Shown: positions 25,311 to 34,592 of the stretch, piece by piece
How positions within the stretch are numbered: the stretch's first letter is position 1
Layout: each line of letters opens with the position of its first letter
Origin: UBA3495 sp964629875
GTDB lineage: Bacteria > Chloroflexota > Dehalococcoidia > Lucifugimonadales > UBA3495
Reading direction: 5' to 3'
Assembly (NCBI GenBank): GCA_964629875.1
Contig: CAZVRK010000009.1
Location: 19,725-83,724, forward strand
Length of the DNA: 64,000 nt
Position numbers and translations under genes: made by a program
The notes under the pieces: model-generated
What the model was told of the DNA's origin: nothing
What the model saw: the letters and a program-made list of their open reading frames with translations, nothing else
Databases searched by the model: none

Positions 25311-27011
25311 TTATCGTGTAACAGCCCCTTCTGAGGCGGATGAAACGAGTTTCGCATATTTAGCGAATACTCCGCTAGTGTATTTGGGTGCTATTGGTTG
25401 CCAATTTTTGCGTCGGTCTGCCAATAGTTCTTCAGTAACTTTAACATCCAACTTTCGGCCAGGTATATCTAAGGTTATGATATCGCCTTCTTCAACAAGG
25501 CCTATAGGACCTCCAGCAGCGGCTTCTGGTGCAACGTGTCCTACCATTGGTCCGTGGCTAGCTCCGGAGAATCGACCATCTGTGATTAGAGCTACTGAGT
25601 CTCCTAGTCCTTGTCCAATTAATGCACCTGTGACGGCTAGCATTTCTCTCATCCCCGGTCCGCCCATTGGGCCTTCATATCGGATAATTACTATATCCCC
25701 ATCTTTAATTTTACCTTCTTGTATGGCCCGAAACGCTGGTTCTTCCTGGTTAAATACTCTAGCAGGACCTTCGTAAATTTTTTCCTGATGCCCTGCGACT
25801 TTGATTACAGCTCCATCTGGGGCGAGGTTTCCATATAAAATGGCAAGTCCTCCAGTGGGACTTCTGGGATTATCGACGTGGTAGATAATGTCTTGATCTT
25901 CGATTGTTTGCACGGACTGCAGGTTTTCCTCTAATGTCTTACCAGTGACTGTTATTGTGTCTCCGTGAAGTAGTCCTGCATTTAACAATCGGCGGCCTAT
26001 CAACGCTACACCACCGTGTCTATCAAGATCGGCCATAACGTAATGACCTCCGGGTCGCATATCCGATATGTAGGGGGTATTTCGACTTATCCGATCAAAA
26101 TCTTCTAGTTTTAAATCCACTTCGGCTTCTCTGGCTATAGCTATCAAATGTAACACTGCGTTAGTCGATCCGCCCATGGCTACGACTGTTGTGATGGCGT
26201 TTTCAAAAGCCTGCCTAGTCATTATATCTCTAGGTCGGACATCTTCTTCCAAGAGGCGCATTAGAGTTATTCCTGCTTTTCTGGCTTCGTCTACCTTTCG
26301 GGGGTCAATAGCAGGGATGGAAGCATCTCCAGGGAGAGACATGCCCATCATCTCAATTGCGGTAGACATAGTGTTGGCTGTGAATAATCCTGCGCAGGAG
26401 CCTTCTGCCGGACAGGCTGAGCACTCAAGATCGTGCAAATCCTCGCGGCTCATATTGCCCTTGGCGTAAGCACCAACTGCTTCAAAAACATCTTGGATGT
26501 TTACATCTTTACCCTGGAATTGGCCCGGCATCATTGTGCCACCGTAAACAAATATGGAAGGAACATTTAGCCTAGCTATGGCCATCATGCAGCCTGGCAT
26601 ATTCTTGTCGCATCCGGCTACTGTAACCAAACCGTCCATGCGTTCGCCGAATGTGACTACCTCAATAGAATCAGCGATGACTTCGCGACTAACTAGAGAA
26701 GCTTTCATCCCTTCTGTGCCCATGGATATTCCATCACTTACCGTGATGGTACCGAATTCAAACGGCGTACCGTCTCCTTGTCGTATACCCTCTTTTGCTG
26801 CTAATGCAAAACGGTCGAGATGAACATTACACGGGGTGACATCACTGGCGAGGTTGGCAATAGCGACGAATGGTTTATCTAAATCTTCGTGCGTTAACCC
26901 CATGGACAAAAGCATTGCCCGCGCTGGAGCTCGTTCTGCGCCTTCGGTTATATCTTTGCTGCGGTGCTTCATTCTGAGGTTAGTGGTTCTGTCTCTGCTG
27001 ATGCTAGCCAA
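25311..27011 (-). CDS. ilvD: dihydroxy-acid dehydratase
   Basis: 566 aa from a TTG at 27011, set by AGGAGGA 6 nt upstream. It catalyses the penultimate step of valine and isoleucine synthesis. Iron-sulfur cluster cysteines are Cys61 (TPCNVHLD), the one in AGCDKNMPGCMMA and the one in CPAEGSCAGLFTANTM. The C-terminal domain has LITDGRFSGASHGPMVGHVAPEAA. No ilvBN, ilvC or leu genes lie nearby, so regulation by branched-chain amino acids cannot be judged. Divergent from sodN with a 190-nt shared upstream region. Confidence 0.97.
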   Translation of the reverse strand: MASISRDRTTNLRMKHRSKDITEGAERAPARAMLLSMGLTHEDLDKPFVAIANLASDVTPCNVHLDRFALAAKEGIRQGDGTPFEFGTITVSDGISMGTEGMKASLVSREVIADSIEVVTFGERMDGLVTVAGCDKNMPGCMMAIARLNVPSIFVYGGTMMPGQFQGKDVNIQDVFEAVGAYAKGNMSREDLHDLECSACPAEGSCAGLFTANTMSTAIEMMGMSLPGDASIPAIDPRKVDEARKAGITLMRLLEEDVRPRDIMTRQAFENAITTVVAMGGSTNAVLHLIAIAREAEVDLKLEDFDRISRNTPYISDMRPGGHYVMADLDRHGGVALIGRRLLNAGLLHGDTITVTGKTLEENLQSVQTIEDQDIIYHVDNPRSPTGGLAILYGNLAPDGAVIKVAGHQEKIYEGPARVFNQEEPAFRAIQEGKIKDGDIVIIRYEGPMGGPGMREMLAVTGALIGQGLGDSVALITDGRFSGASHGPMVGHVAPEAAAGGPIGLVEEGDIITLDIPGRKLDVKVTEELLADRRKNWQPIAPKYTSGVFAKYAKLVSSASEGAVTR

Positions 27012-27139
27012 GATCAGTCCTCCTAATTTTTATAGCTAAACTTGTACAATATCGTTCAAATTACAGGTCATTATAGCCCTGAGTCATTAGTGCTACAAGA
27101 ATGGCGTGTAGTTAGCCCGTTAAATTTCTAATAAAGGGC

Positions 27140-27168
27140 TTGCACCAATTACTCATTTCTTGTAACCT
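27140..27168 (+). promoter_or_regulatory. possible promoter for sodN
   Basis: TTGCAC (27140-27145), 17-nt spacer, TAACCT (27163-27168). It lies about 37 nt before the sodN ATG. The -10 is poor. Confidence 0.3.
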
Positions 27169-27204
27169 TTCCCGGTTAAATATAGAAGAGGAGGAAGGGA
27201 ACTA

Positions 27205-27675
27205 ATGATTAACCCTATCCGATGGTTTCAGGTAGAAAAAGTAGAGGCACACTGCGATATTCCTTGTGGAATATATGATCCGATAACTGCAAAAATGGCG
27301 GCTCAGACTGTCCAAAAGATGGTACTACGTATCCAGGCTCTTGAACCTGCAGGTTCCGATTCAGCGTCAATAGCTGCACATGCTAACACCTTATCACGAT
27401 ATGTTGCGGCAAAAGAGGAACATGCTGAGGTTTGCAAGCATGAACTGAGAGTTTTGTGGGCTGACTATTTCCGACCAGAACATATAGAAGCTCATCCTGA
27501 CCTGCACACTAAAGTTTGGAACGCTGAAAAACTGGCAGGAAGGAACAAGCAAACAGTTGACATGGCGGCCGCTGAAGAATTGGTGTCAGTGGTTGACGAA
27601 ATAGCAACAATTTTCTGGGCGACCAAGAACGTAGAGTACAGTGATCCTAATGCAGCAGCACGGTACGGCGCTTAA
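27205..27675 (+). CDS. sodN: nickel superoxide dismutase
   Basis: 156 aa with GAGGAGG before the ATG. The nickel hook HCDIPCGIYDP starts at His16: His, Cys17 and Cys21 bind Ni after removal of the 15-residue leader, which must be cut so that His16 becomes N-terminal. The rest is the four-helix-bundle NiSOD domain, with CKHELRVLWADYFRPEH and the C-terminal FWATKNVEY. It dismutates superoxide in the cytoplasm as a hexamer. The usual maturation protease gene sodX is not adjacent. A bidirectional terminator follows. Confidence 0.95.
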   Translation: MINPIRWFQVEKVEAHCDIPCGIYDPITAKMAAQTVQKMVLRIQALEPAGSDSASIAAHANTLSRYVAAKEEHAEVCKHELRVLWADYFRPEHIEAHPDLHTKVWNAEKLAGRNKQTVDMAAAEELVSVVDEIATIFWATKNVEYSDPNAAARYGA

Positions 27676-27694
27676 GCCCATACCTGGTTGATTT

Positions 27695-27730
27695 AAAAAG
27701 AACTGGCCTTTTAAAAGGCCAGTTCTTTTT
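27695..27730. terminator. bidirectional intrinsic terminator
   Basis: Perfect 36-bp palindrome, 18-bp arms, no spacer. Core GAACTGGCC with A5 and T5 flanks. It separates the convergent sodN and hemL genes. Confidence 0.92.
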
Positions 27731-27740
27731 TGTTGTAAAG

Positions 27741-29027
27741 TTATGATATAGCTTTCATAGCGTCTTCAGCGATATTGAGCGTATTATCTATATCTGCTTC
27801 AGTATGAGCAGTTGATACAAAAGCAGCTTCAAATTGAGATGGAGCAATGTAGACGCCTCGTTCTAGTAAAGCATGGAAGTATTTTCCATACTGCCCTGTA
27901 TTTGACGACTCAACTTGAGTTAGAGTATTCACGGGACCTTTGTTAAAGAAACCTGTGAACATAGAATTTACTCTGTTTATGTGGCAATCTAAGCCAACCC
28001 TTTGGGCGATATCAGATAGTCCATCGGTTAATCTCAGGGCTAATGAATCTATTTGTTTGTATTTTTGCGGGTCCTGTAGTTCACGTAACGTTGTTATTCC
28101 AGCCACAACAGCCAGCGGATTTCCCGAAAGAGTTCCTGCTTGATACATGGGTCCTAGTGGAGCAACTTGCTCCATTATTTCACGTCTGCCACTATACGCT
28201 CCGACAGGTAATCCTCCGCCTATAATTTTGCCTAGACAGGTGATATCAGGGGTTATGCTATAAAGATTTTGAGCGCCTCCGTAGGCTACTCGAAATCCGG
28301 TTATTACTTCATCAAATATCAGTAGTGACCCATTAGCTGTAGTTATGTCGCGTAAGCCGGACAAAAATCCGTCTTTGGGGGCGACTACTCCCATGTTTCC
28401 AGCCACGGGTTCTACTATCACGCCTGCTATCTCGTTTGGATATTGATCATATAATCTTGAGACCGATTCTAGGTCATTATAGTCAGCTAATAATGTTTCT
28501 TGTGCATAAGACGCAGGGACTCCTGCACTGGTAGGTATACCATGAGTCATAGCTCCAGACCCTGCCTTGACTAACAAGCCGTCCGAGTGGCCGTGATAAC
28601 ATCCTGAAAACTTAATTAATTTATCTTTTTTAGTATATGCACGGGCGAGTCTGATAGCACTCATGCATGCTTCGGTGCCAGAGCTGACTAGCCTAACACT
28701 ATCTACTGATGGGAGGGCGTCGCATATTAGCTTGGCTAACTCGATCTCCAATGTTGTAGGAGCGCCAAAACTCGTCCCTCGTTCGGCGGTTTCTTTCAGT
28801 GCTTCTACGACAGCGTCAGGGGCGTGTCCCAGAACTAGAGGCCCCCAGGAACATACGTAATCGATATATTCATTGTCGTCTATGTCCCAGATGCGGCTAC
28901 CTTTTCCGGATGTTATGAATCTAGGAGTTCCCTCTACGGCTCCGAATGACCGAACTGGGCTATTGACTCCCCCCGGGATATACTTTTGTGACTCTAGGAA
29001 AAATTGTTCTGACTTGGTATTGCCCAT
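27741..29027 (-). CDS. hemL: glutamate-1-semialdehyde 2,1-aminomutase
   Basis: 428 aa, full length. PLP-dependent class III aminotransferase fold: IPGGVNSPVRSFGAVEGTPRF at the N-terminus, LIFDEVITGFRVAYGGAQ, and GKIIGGGLPVGAYSGRREIM with the PLP lysine. TLSGNPLAVVAGI follows. It makes 5-aminolevulinate from glutamate-1-semialdehyde, the product of HemA in the same gene cluster. Last gene of the tetrapyrrole operon, 94 nt after hemB, and closed by the terminator at 27695-27730. The ATG has no strong ribosome-binding site. Confidence 0.96.
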   Translation of the reverse strand: MGNTKSEQFFLESQKYIPGGVNSPVRSFGAVEGTPRFITSGKGSRIWDIDDNEYIDYVCSWGPLVLGHAPDAVVEALKETAERGTSFGAPTTLEIELAKLICDALPSVDSVRLVSSGTEACMSAIRLARAYTKKDKLIKFSGCYHGHSDGLLVKAGSGAMTHGIPTSAGVPASYAQETLLADYNDLESVSRLYDQYPNEIAGVIVEPVAGNMGVVAPKDGFLSGLRDITTANGSLLIFDEVITGFRVAYGGAQNLYSITPDITCLGKIIGGGLPVGAYSGRREIMEQVAPLGPMYQAGTLSGNPLAVVAGITTLRELQDPQKYKQIDSLALRLTDGLSDIAQRVGLDCHINRVNSMFTGFFNKGPVNTLTQVESSNTGQYGKYFHALLERGVYIAPSQFEAAFVSTAHTEADIDNTLNIAEDAMKAIS

Positions 29028-29121
29028 TAATGTGCCCGTACTTTCTCGGCTGTTATATACGCCAATTTCTTGAGTAGTTTTGGTTTGATACTTGTGTCTG
29101 ACGGTCCTATATTTGGAATAG

Positions 29122-30102
29122 TTATTCTTCTTTCAACCACTTAGCGACTTCCTTCGCGTGGTAGCTTATGATAATGTCGGCGCCTGCCCTCTGTATAGCC
29201 GTTAGCAGTTCCATTGTTATCGGTTTTTCGTCCACCCAGCCCATTTGCGAGGCAGCTTTGACCAGTGAATATTCGCCACTGACATTGTAAGCAGCCAATG
29301 GTAGATCAAACCGATCGCGTGCCTGGCGTATTACATCTAAGTAAGCCAAAGCGGGTTTAACCATTATTACATCCGCGCCTTCTGATATATCTGTCTCAAT
29401 TTCTCGCATCGCCATTCTAGCGTTTGCTGGGTCCATTTGGTATGTACGACGATCACCAAATTGAGGGGTTGAATCTGCGGCAACCCTGAACGGTCCGTAG
29501 AATGATGAGGCGTATTTCGCAGCATATCCCATTATGGGACTGTTGGTATAACCGGATGCGTCCAATGTTTCACGTATTGCTCTCACTTGCCCGTCCATCA
29601 TCGCTGATGGTGCTACCATGTCCGCTCCAGCTTGTATCTGAGCTAGTCCAGTCTTTCCTAATAAGTCTAATGTCTGGTCGTTGTCTACATGACTGTCGTT
29701 TATTACCCCACAGTGCCCATGATCAGTATATTCGCACAAGCACACATCACCGATTACCATTAGCTCTGGTGTGGCCTTCTTTATTATTCTAATAGCTTCT
29801 TGGATTATCCCTTCAGGGTCGTAAGCTTCGGTCCCGAGTGGGTCTTTATCGGCAGGTAATCCGAACAATAGAACTGCGGGTATTCCGAGGTCATAGATTT
29901 CTTGTACTTCCTCAGCTAATAGATCTAGGGAAATATGGTAACATCCTGGCATCGGGTCAATTACTTCTTTAATTCCAGAGCCATGCCTAATAAACATAGG
30001 GTAGACAAATGATGAGGTAGTCAGACGGGTTTCCCTCACCAGGGATCGGATAGAGGGTTGTTCTCGAAGACGTCTAAGTCGTGTGTCTGGAAACTCGGAC
30101 AT
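29122..30102 (-). CDS. hemB: porphobilinogen synthase (5-aminolevulinate dehydratase)
   Basis: 326 aa. It joins two 5-aminolevulinates into porphobilinogen. DVCLCEYTDHGHCG carries the three cysteines of the zinc-dependent form. YAAKYASSFYGPFR and MVKPALAYLDVIRQ carry the two Schiff-base lysines. Its ATG lies 3 nt after the stop of the cobA-hemD fusion, with AAGGAG inside the end of that gene, so it is tightly linked to the operon. Confidence 0.97.
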   Translation of the reverse strand: MSEFPDTRLRRLREQPSIRSLVRETRLTTSSFVYPMFIRHGSGIKEVIDPMPGCYHISLDLLAEEVQEIYDLGIPAVLLFGLPADKDPLGTEAYDPEGIIQEAIRIIKKATPELMVIGDVCLCEYTDHGHCGVINDSHVDNDQTLDLLGKTGLAQIQAGADMVAPSAMMDGQVRAIRETLDASGYTNSPIMGYAAKYASSFYGPFRVAADSTPQFGDRRTYQMDPANARMAMREIETDISEGADVIMVKPALAYLDVIRQARDRFDLPLAAYNVSGEYSLVKAASQMGWVDEKPITMELLTAIQRAGADIIISYHAKEVAKWLKEE

Positions 30103-30105
30103 AAT

Positions 30106-31620
30106 TTAGGTCTCCTTCGCGCTAAAGTACTCTATGATGCTATCGACCAAACCACTGACCGTATGTGTTGAGGCTATTAGTTCTATTTCCAATCCTAAAT
30201 CAACTGCCGTCTTGGCCGTGATTGGACCAATACAAGCTATTGGGGCTGTTTTTAAGTATTGCTTATCGTTGCTCAATATGTCTAGCAGGTTTTCAACTGT
30301 TGACGAGCTCGTAAATGTGATTAAGTCCAAGCCAGCTTGAATTGCTTTTTTTGCCGCATCTTCTATATTATTCGGCCTTGAAGTATTGTATATAGGAATC
30401 TTAAGCGTGGTAGCCCCCAGCTCAGTCAATCCTTTTTCCAGAACATCTCGACCAATGTTAGAACTAGGTAGTAGGACTCTTTGGTTCTCCCAGTTCTTAG
30501 TCGACAATTCTGTAAGAACCTCCTCGGAAACTGACCTCTGGGGCACAAAATCAGCAGTAATACCGTGTTTATCGAGTGCTTCTGTGGTAGCAGGACCTAT
30601 GGCCCCGATGGTAATACCTGAAAGATTACGGGAATCCTTCCCGAGGTTAGTTAATCTGCTGAAGAATATATCTACTGCATTAGCACTTGAGAATATGATC
30701 CAGTCATATTCTAGTTTGATCAATAGTGAGTCGACGGGGGAATAGTCGTCCAGTTCGTTTATCTCTATAGACGGTATCTCGATTGTATCCGCACCGAGGT
30801 CTTCTAGGCTTTTTATTAAGGTTGACGACTGCGCTCTAGATCTAGTCACTAATATTTTTTTCCCGAATAGAGGTTTGTTGTCAAACCACTGTAAGGATTC
30901 TCGTAGGTTTACTACTTCTCCTACTATTGCGATAACTGGAGGTTTCAAGTTTGATTTAAGTCCGATCTCTACAATATTCTTTAGGTTGCCTGTTACAGTT
31001 ACTTGCTTATTCCAGGTGCCCCATTGTATTAATGCCACTGGGGTTTCCGGGTCCATCCCATTTTGGACTAAAGTGTCCATGATGCTTGGTAATGCTGACC
31101 ATCCCATTAAAATAGCTAACGTGCCGCCTGTTTTAGCTAGAATGTCCCATGGTATGACAGATTCTGGTTTTGAGGGGTCCTCGCTGCCGCTAACCACTGT
31201 GAAACACGTTGCGATTTTTCTCTGTGTGATGGGTATACCTGAATATGCCGCCGCGGCGATAGGAGAGGTTATTCCGGGTATGATTTCAAAAGGGATTGAG
31301 TGTTCTTTTAACACTAATGCCTCTTCGCCGCCGCGACCAAAAACAAAAGGATCCCCTCCCTTTAATCTACAAACAATTTTCCCTTCGTTGGCTTTTACGA
31401 CTAGCAGATTGTTGATCTCTTCTTGGGTTAAGGCCTGTCGACCACGTTCTTTACCAACAAATATGTGCTCGGAATCTGATTTAGATACGCTAAGCAGATG
31501 CGTATCTAATAATCGATCGTAAACTAATACATCTGATTGGCGTAGGCATTCTAAGCCCTTTACTGTTATCAGGCCAGGATCACCAGGTCCCGCCCCCACT
31601 AAAAATACTTTACCTGCCAC
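30106..31620 (-). CDS. cobA-hemD: uroporphyrinogen-III C-methyltransferase / uroporphyrinogen-III synthase fusion
   Basis: 504 aa from a GTG with GGAG 5 nt upstream. Residues about 1-240 are the SAM-dependent methyltransferase (VGAGPGDPGLITVKGLECL, VVSGSEDP-type loop, GGTLAILMGW). It converts uroporphyrinogen III to precorrin-2. Residues about 255-500 are uroporphyrinogen-III synthase (KILVTRSRAQSSTLIKSLE, TFTSSSTVENLL, ACIGPITAKTA). The fusion channels hydroxymethylbilane to precorrin-2, pointing the pathway toward siroheme. It lies between hemC and hemB. Confidence 0.95.
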   Translation of the reverse strand: MAGKVFLVGAGPGDPGLITVKGLECLRQSDVLVYDRLLDTHLLSVSKSDSEHIFVGKERGRQALTQEEINNLLVVKANEGKIVCRLKGGDPFVFGRGGEEALVLKEHSIPFEIIPGITSPIAAAAYSGIPITQRKIATCFTVVSGSEDPSKPESVIPWDILAKTGGTLAILMGWSALPSIMDTLVQNGMDPETPVALIQWGTWNKQVTVTGNLKNIVEIGLKSNLKPPVIAIVGEVVNLRESLQWFDNKPLFGKKILVTRSRAQSSTLIKSLEDLGADTIEIPSIEINELDDYSPVDSLLIKLEYDWIIFSSANAVDIFFSRLTNLGKDSRNLSGITIGAIGPATTEALDKHGITADFVPQRSVSEEVLTELSTKNWENQRVLLPSSNIGRDVLEKGLTELGATTLKIPIYNTSRPNNIEDAAKKAIQAGLDLITFTSSSTVENLLDILSNDKQYLKTAPIACIGPITAKTAVDLGLEIELIASTHTVSGLVDSIIEYFSAKET

Positions 31621-31652
31621 AATACTCCATTAGAAATTTGCATATATGAGGG

Positions 31653-32573
31653 TTACTCATACTTTAGCAGATTTTCAGCACCGGCAGCGATCAGCTGGGT
31701 GTGAACGCTGTCTGCAATAGTCTGCTCTTCGTAGAGTTGACCACTTGCAGAATGATTATAAGTGGTTATGCCATCTTCAGACCCTAGGAAAGCTCTTAAA
31801 GTTAGGTTATTTCCTGATATTGTAGCGTGTGCCCCCAAAGGTGTTTGGCATCCGCCACCTAAATTGCTGAGGAAGAGTCGCTCTGCAGTAATAGCTGTTC
31901 GAGTCTGTGTATGGTCTATTGATGTTAGGCATTCTGTAATGTATGAGTGTTCTGTCCGCGTTTCTATAGCTATAACACCTTGGCCAGGTGGCGGAACGAA
32001 CTGATCTACGGGAAGAAATTCTGTTATGCGATGTGTTAAGTTTAGTCTAATCAGGCCGGCTGCTGCTAGTATAGCTCCATTACACTCTAATCCAGACGAT
32101 TTATTTAATCTCGTCTCAATATTGCCACGAAGTGGAATAATGTTTAGATGTGGATAAGCGCTAGAGATCTGAGATTTTCTCCTAGGGCTGCTGGTTCCAA
32201 TTATGAATCCATGAGGTAGGTCATTTAAAGGCACCCCAAGTGTGTTCACTTGTATATCCCGAGGGTCTTCTCGCTCGAGTACAGCGCTAATTTCTAGTCC
32301 TTCTGGGATTTCCGTAGGAAGATCTTTAAGGCTGTGGACTGCCATATCTATATTACCTTCTAGCAGCTGCCTTTCGATTTCCTTGACGAAAATCCCGAGA
32401 CCCATAGTTTGTAGGGATCCCGTAGAGTTGATATCTCCAGAAGTTCTGACCTGCACAATTTCGTAGTCGTACTCAGGGTGATACTCTTGGAGTTTCCGCA
32501 ATACCAAATTGGTTTGCAATAACGCAAGGGCACTGCCACGCGTTCCTATCTTTATGGGCTTATTTTGTACCAC
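31653..32573 (-). CDS. hemC: porphobilinogen deaminase (hydroxymethylbilane synthase)
   Basis: 306 aa from a GTG at 32573; GGGAGGA lies 9 nt upstream. An in-frame TTG at 32594 is possible but badly placed. IGTRGSALALLQ opens domain 1, and the dipyrromethane cofactor cysteine is in LGGGCQTPLGAHA. HSLKDLPTE carries the catalytic Asp. It polymerises four porphobilinogens. The start lies inside hemA, overlapping its end by 14 bp, a sign of translational coupling. Confidence 0.96.
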   Translation of the reverse strand: MVQNKPIKIGTRGSALALLQTNLVLRKLQEYHPEYDYEIVQVRTSGDINSTGSLQTMGLGIFVKEIERQLLEGNIDMAVHSLKDLPTEIPEGLEISAVLEREDPRDIQVNTLGVPLNDLPHGFIIGTSSPRRKSQISSAYPHLNIIPLRGNIETRLNKSSGLECNGAILAAAGLIRLNLTHRITEFLPVDQFVPPPGQGVIAIETRTEHSYITECLTSIDHTQTRTAITAERLFLSNLGGGCQTPLGAHATISGNNLTLRAFLGSEDGITTYNHSASGQLYEEQTIADSVHTQLIAAGAENLLKYE

Positions 32574-33843
32574 GCCTCCGGTTCCTCCCGTCAAGGTTGA
32601 AGAAATCTCTTGCTATTTGTTGTCGGGAAGGGTCGCGGCTTTCCTTCAAGAAAATGGTCGGGTCATGCAATATCTTATTTACTAATGATTTGGTCATCAA
32701 TTGCAATTGCTCATTCAATGTTTCTGTATCTGGTGAGTCTAGGGATTCAAGCTTTTTAATCGTCCGATTGATTTCCTCGTTCCGCATTAATTCAGCTTTA
32801 TCTCTGATGGATGTTATCAGTGGTACTAGATCTAGACTTTGTCGCCATTCTTGAAAACTTGCAGTCTCCTGTTCTACCATGCTTTCGGCCCATTCTATGT
32901 CTTGTTGAAGGTTGGTCGAAGAGGTTTCCGACAAGTCCTGCAAATTGTCTATGTCATATAGTGTGATTCCGTCTAAATGTCGGACTTCTGGATCAATGTC
33001 TCGTGGCACTGCTATGTCAATGAGTAGTAAGGGGCGATCATGCCGTTCTGCTGCCGCTTTTGAAAGCGTATTTTCTTCAATAATAAAACCTGGTGATCCC
33101 GTTGAGCTAATAACGACGTCAGCCAATACCAATTCTGAGTCAAGTCGATCAAATGAGGCTGATATCCCGCCCAGTTCTTTGGCTAAGTCTTCGGCACGCC
33201 ATTCTGTGCGATTAATTACTACTATCTCCCGTGCTCCTGCGTCGCATAGTGCTCGAGCTACTAGTCGACCAGTGTCACCAGCGCCGACTACCAGAACGCG
33301 TTTTTGGGTGAGATCCCCAACAACTCTTTGTGCGAGGTGGACCGCGGATCTGCTGACAGACCTGGATTGTTTGCCGAGATTGGTATGGCGGTGTATATAC
33401 CTGGAAACTCGCAGAGCTTGATGAAACAATTTAGACAATGGTCCGCGGACGTGCCCCCCTTGTGTAGCTGTGCTAAATGCTGTCCTAACTTGCCCGAGTA
33501 TTTGCCGTTCTCCGATTATCATGGAATCTAGGCCTGAAGTTACCCTAAATAGGTGTTTGACACATGCTTCTTCATCTAGATCATATAAGTGAGATCCTAA
33601 ACGGCTTTGAGGTATTCCCGAGTAATCCTGAATGAAATCTACTAATTGGGATTTTGTGGTTTTATTAGAGTCATCGTAAGCGTAGATTTCTAATCTGTTG
33701 CATGTGGATAAAATGACGCCTTGCTTAACAAAGTTTGACAATGAGTCCAAAGAGTGTTCAAGATTCTCTCTGTCTACGGTCATTTGTTCCCGTAGTTCTA
33801 CAGGAGCAGTACGATGATTTAATCCGAGTGCTAGCAAGGTCAA
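32560..33843 (-). CDS. hemA: glutamyl-tRNA reductase
   Basis: 427 aa from a TTG whose TTGA overlaps the stop of the upstream gene; GGAGAAG lies about 8 nt before it. The catalytic Cys48 is in LSTCNRLEIYA. The NADPH domain has VLVVGAGDTGRLVARAL, and a helical dimerisation domain ends the protein. It reduces glutamyl-tRNA to glutamate-1-semialdehyde, the committed step of the C5 route, used with HemL in the same operon. Confidence 0.96.
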   Translation of the reverse strand: MTLLALGLNHRTAPVELREQMTVDRENLEHSLDSLSNFVKQGVILSTCNRLEIYAYDDSNKTTKSQLVDFIQDYSGIPQSRLGSHLYDLDEEACVKHLFRVTSGLDSMIIGERQILGQVRTAFSTATQGGHVRGPLSKLFHQALRVSRYIHRHTNLGKQSRSVSRSAVHLAQRVVGDLTQKRVLVVGAGDTGRLVARALCDAGAREIVVINRTEWRAEDLAKELGGISASFDRLDSELVLADVVISSTGSPGFIIEENTLSKAAAERHDRPLLLIDIAVPRDIDPEVRHLDGITLYDIDNLQDLSETSSTNLQQDIEWAESMVEQETASFQEWRQSLDLVPLITSIRDKAELMRNEEINRTIKKLESLDSPDTETLNEQLQLMTKSLVNKILHDPTIFLKESRDPSRQQIARDFFNLDGRNRRRGTK

Positions 33844-34559
33844 CTGATCTTCTCCATGCTTGCTTTATTGTTTTTTATACTACAGCCAGAGCCATCACAT
33901 GAGCCGAGATCAGGACAAAGTTCAGGTGATTCGCTGGTGGTCAGTTCTCTAATTAGTATTTCTAGGGCCTTATCCTCTAGGCCATTTTGGGCTAATTCTA
34001 ATAGTTCGTTGGTGATACAGCACTGCCATCTATCTGGATCGATAACCAATTGTTTTTGCTTTACGATCTTTCTAGCGTTTTGCAGTACGTTGGCGAGATC
34101 AGCCCATTTCAGATTTGGATCTTCTGACAAGGTCTCTCTCATTTTTCTAGCTAGAGCAGGGCTTGCACCGCCTGTTGATATAGCTAGTGTGACAGGTTCA
34201 CGCTTAACTATTGATGGAGCGATAAATGTGCATAATGGCGTGTCATCTACGGCATTTAGAAGGATCCCTAGAGATTCGCATTCTTTGAATATCTCACGAT
34301 TTACATCTGGGACGTTGGTAGCTGCAATAGCTATGAATGCCCCTTCGAGATCGCCTGCTTGGTATTTCCGTTCCTGCCATTCAACTTCACCATCAGAGAG
34401 AGCCTTTTTGATTCCTGGCGTTGCGTCGGGGCTAATTATAGTTATCTGTGCTCCGGATTGGCGAAGTGCTTTGATTTTTCCTTCGGCGATTGTCCCACCA
34501 CCAAATATGACACAACGCTTGCCGTCTAAATTAAGGTATACGGGATAGTACTCTGGCAT
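33840..34559 (-). CDS. precorrin-2 dehydrogenase / sirohydrochlorin ferrochelatase (CysG-N/Met8-like)
   Basis: 239 aa with GAGGAG before the ATG. The NAD-binding loop IFGGGTIAEGKIKAL and the catalytic-site block NAVDDTPLCTFIAPS match the CysG N-terminal / Met8 / SirC family. It oxidises precorrin-2 to sirohydrochlorin and in bifunctional members also inserts iron. The C-terminal about 80 residues are longer than the minimal SirC and end in a cysteine-bearing tail (CPDLGSCDGSGC) of unknown role. The 4-bp overlap with hemA couples the two genes. Confidence 0.9.
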   Translation of the reverse strand: MPEYYPVYLNLDGKRCVIFGGGTIAEGKIKALRQSGAQITIISPDATPGIKKALSDGEVEWQERKYQAGDLEGAFIAIAATNVPDVNREIFKECESLGILLNAVDDTPLCTFIAPSIVKREPVTLAISTGGASPALARKMRETLSEDPNLKWADLANVLQNARKIVKQKQLVIDPDRWQCCITNELLELAQNGLEDKALEILIRELTTSESPELCPDLGSCDGSGCSIKNNKASMEKIS

Positions 34560-34592
34560 TTTCTCCTCGGTGTTTATTAGATTAATCAGTTA

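Noticed and set aside
30875..31522. A 215-codon + strand frame
   Set aside because: Antisense to the cobA half of the fusion; no ribosome-binding site and no recognisable domain.
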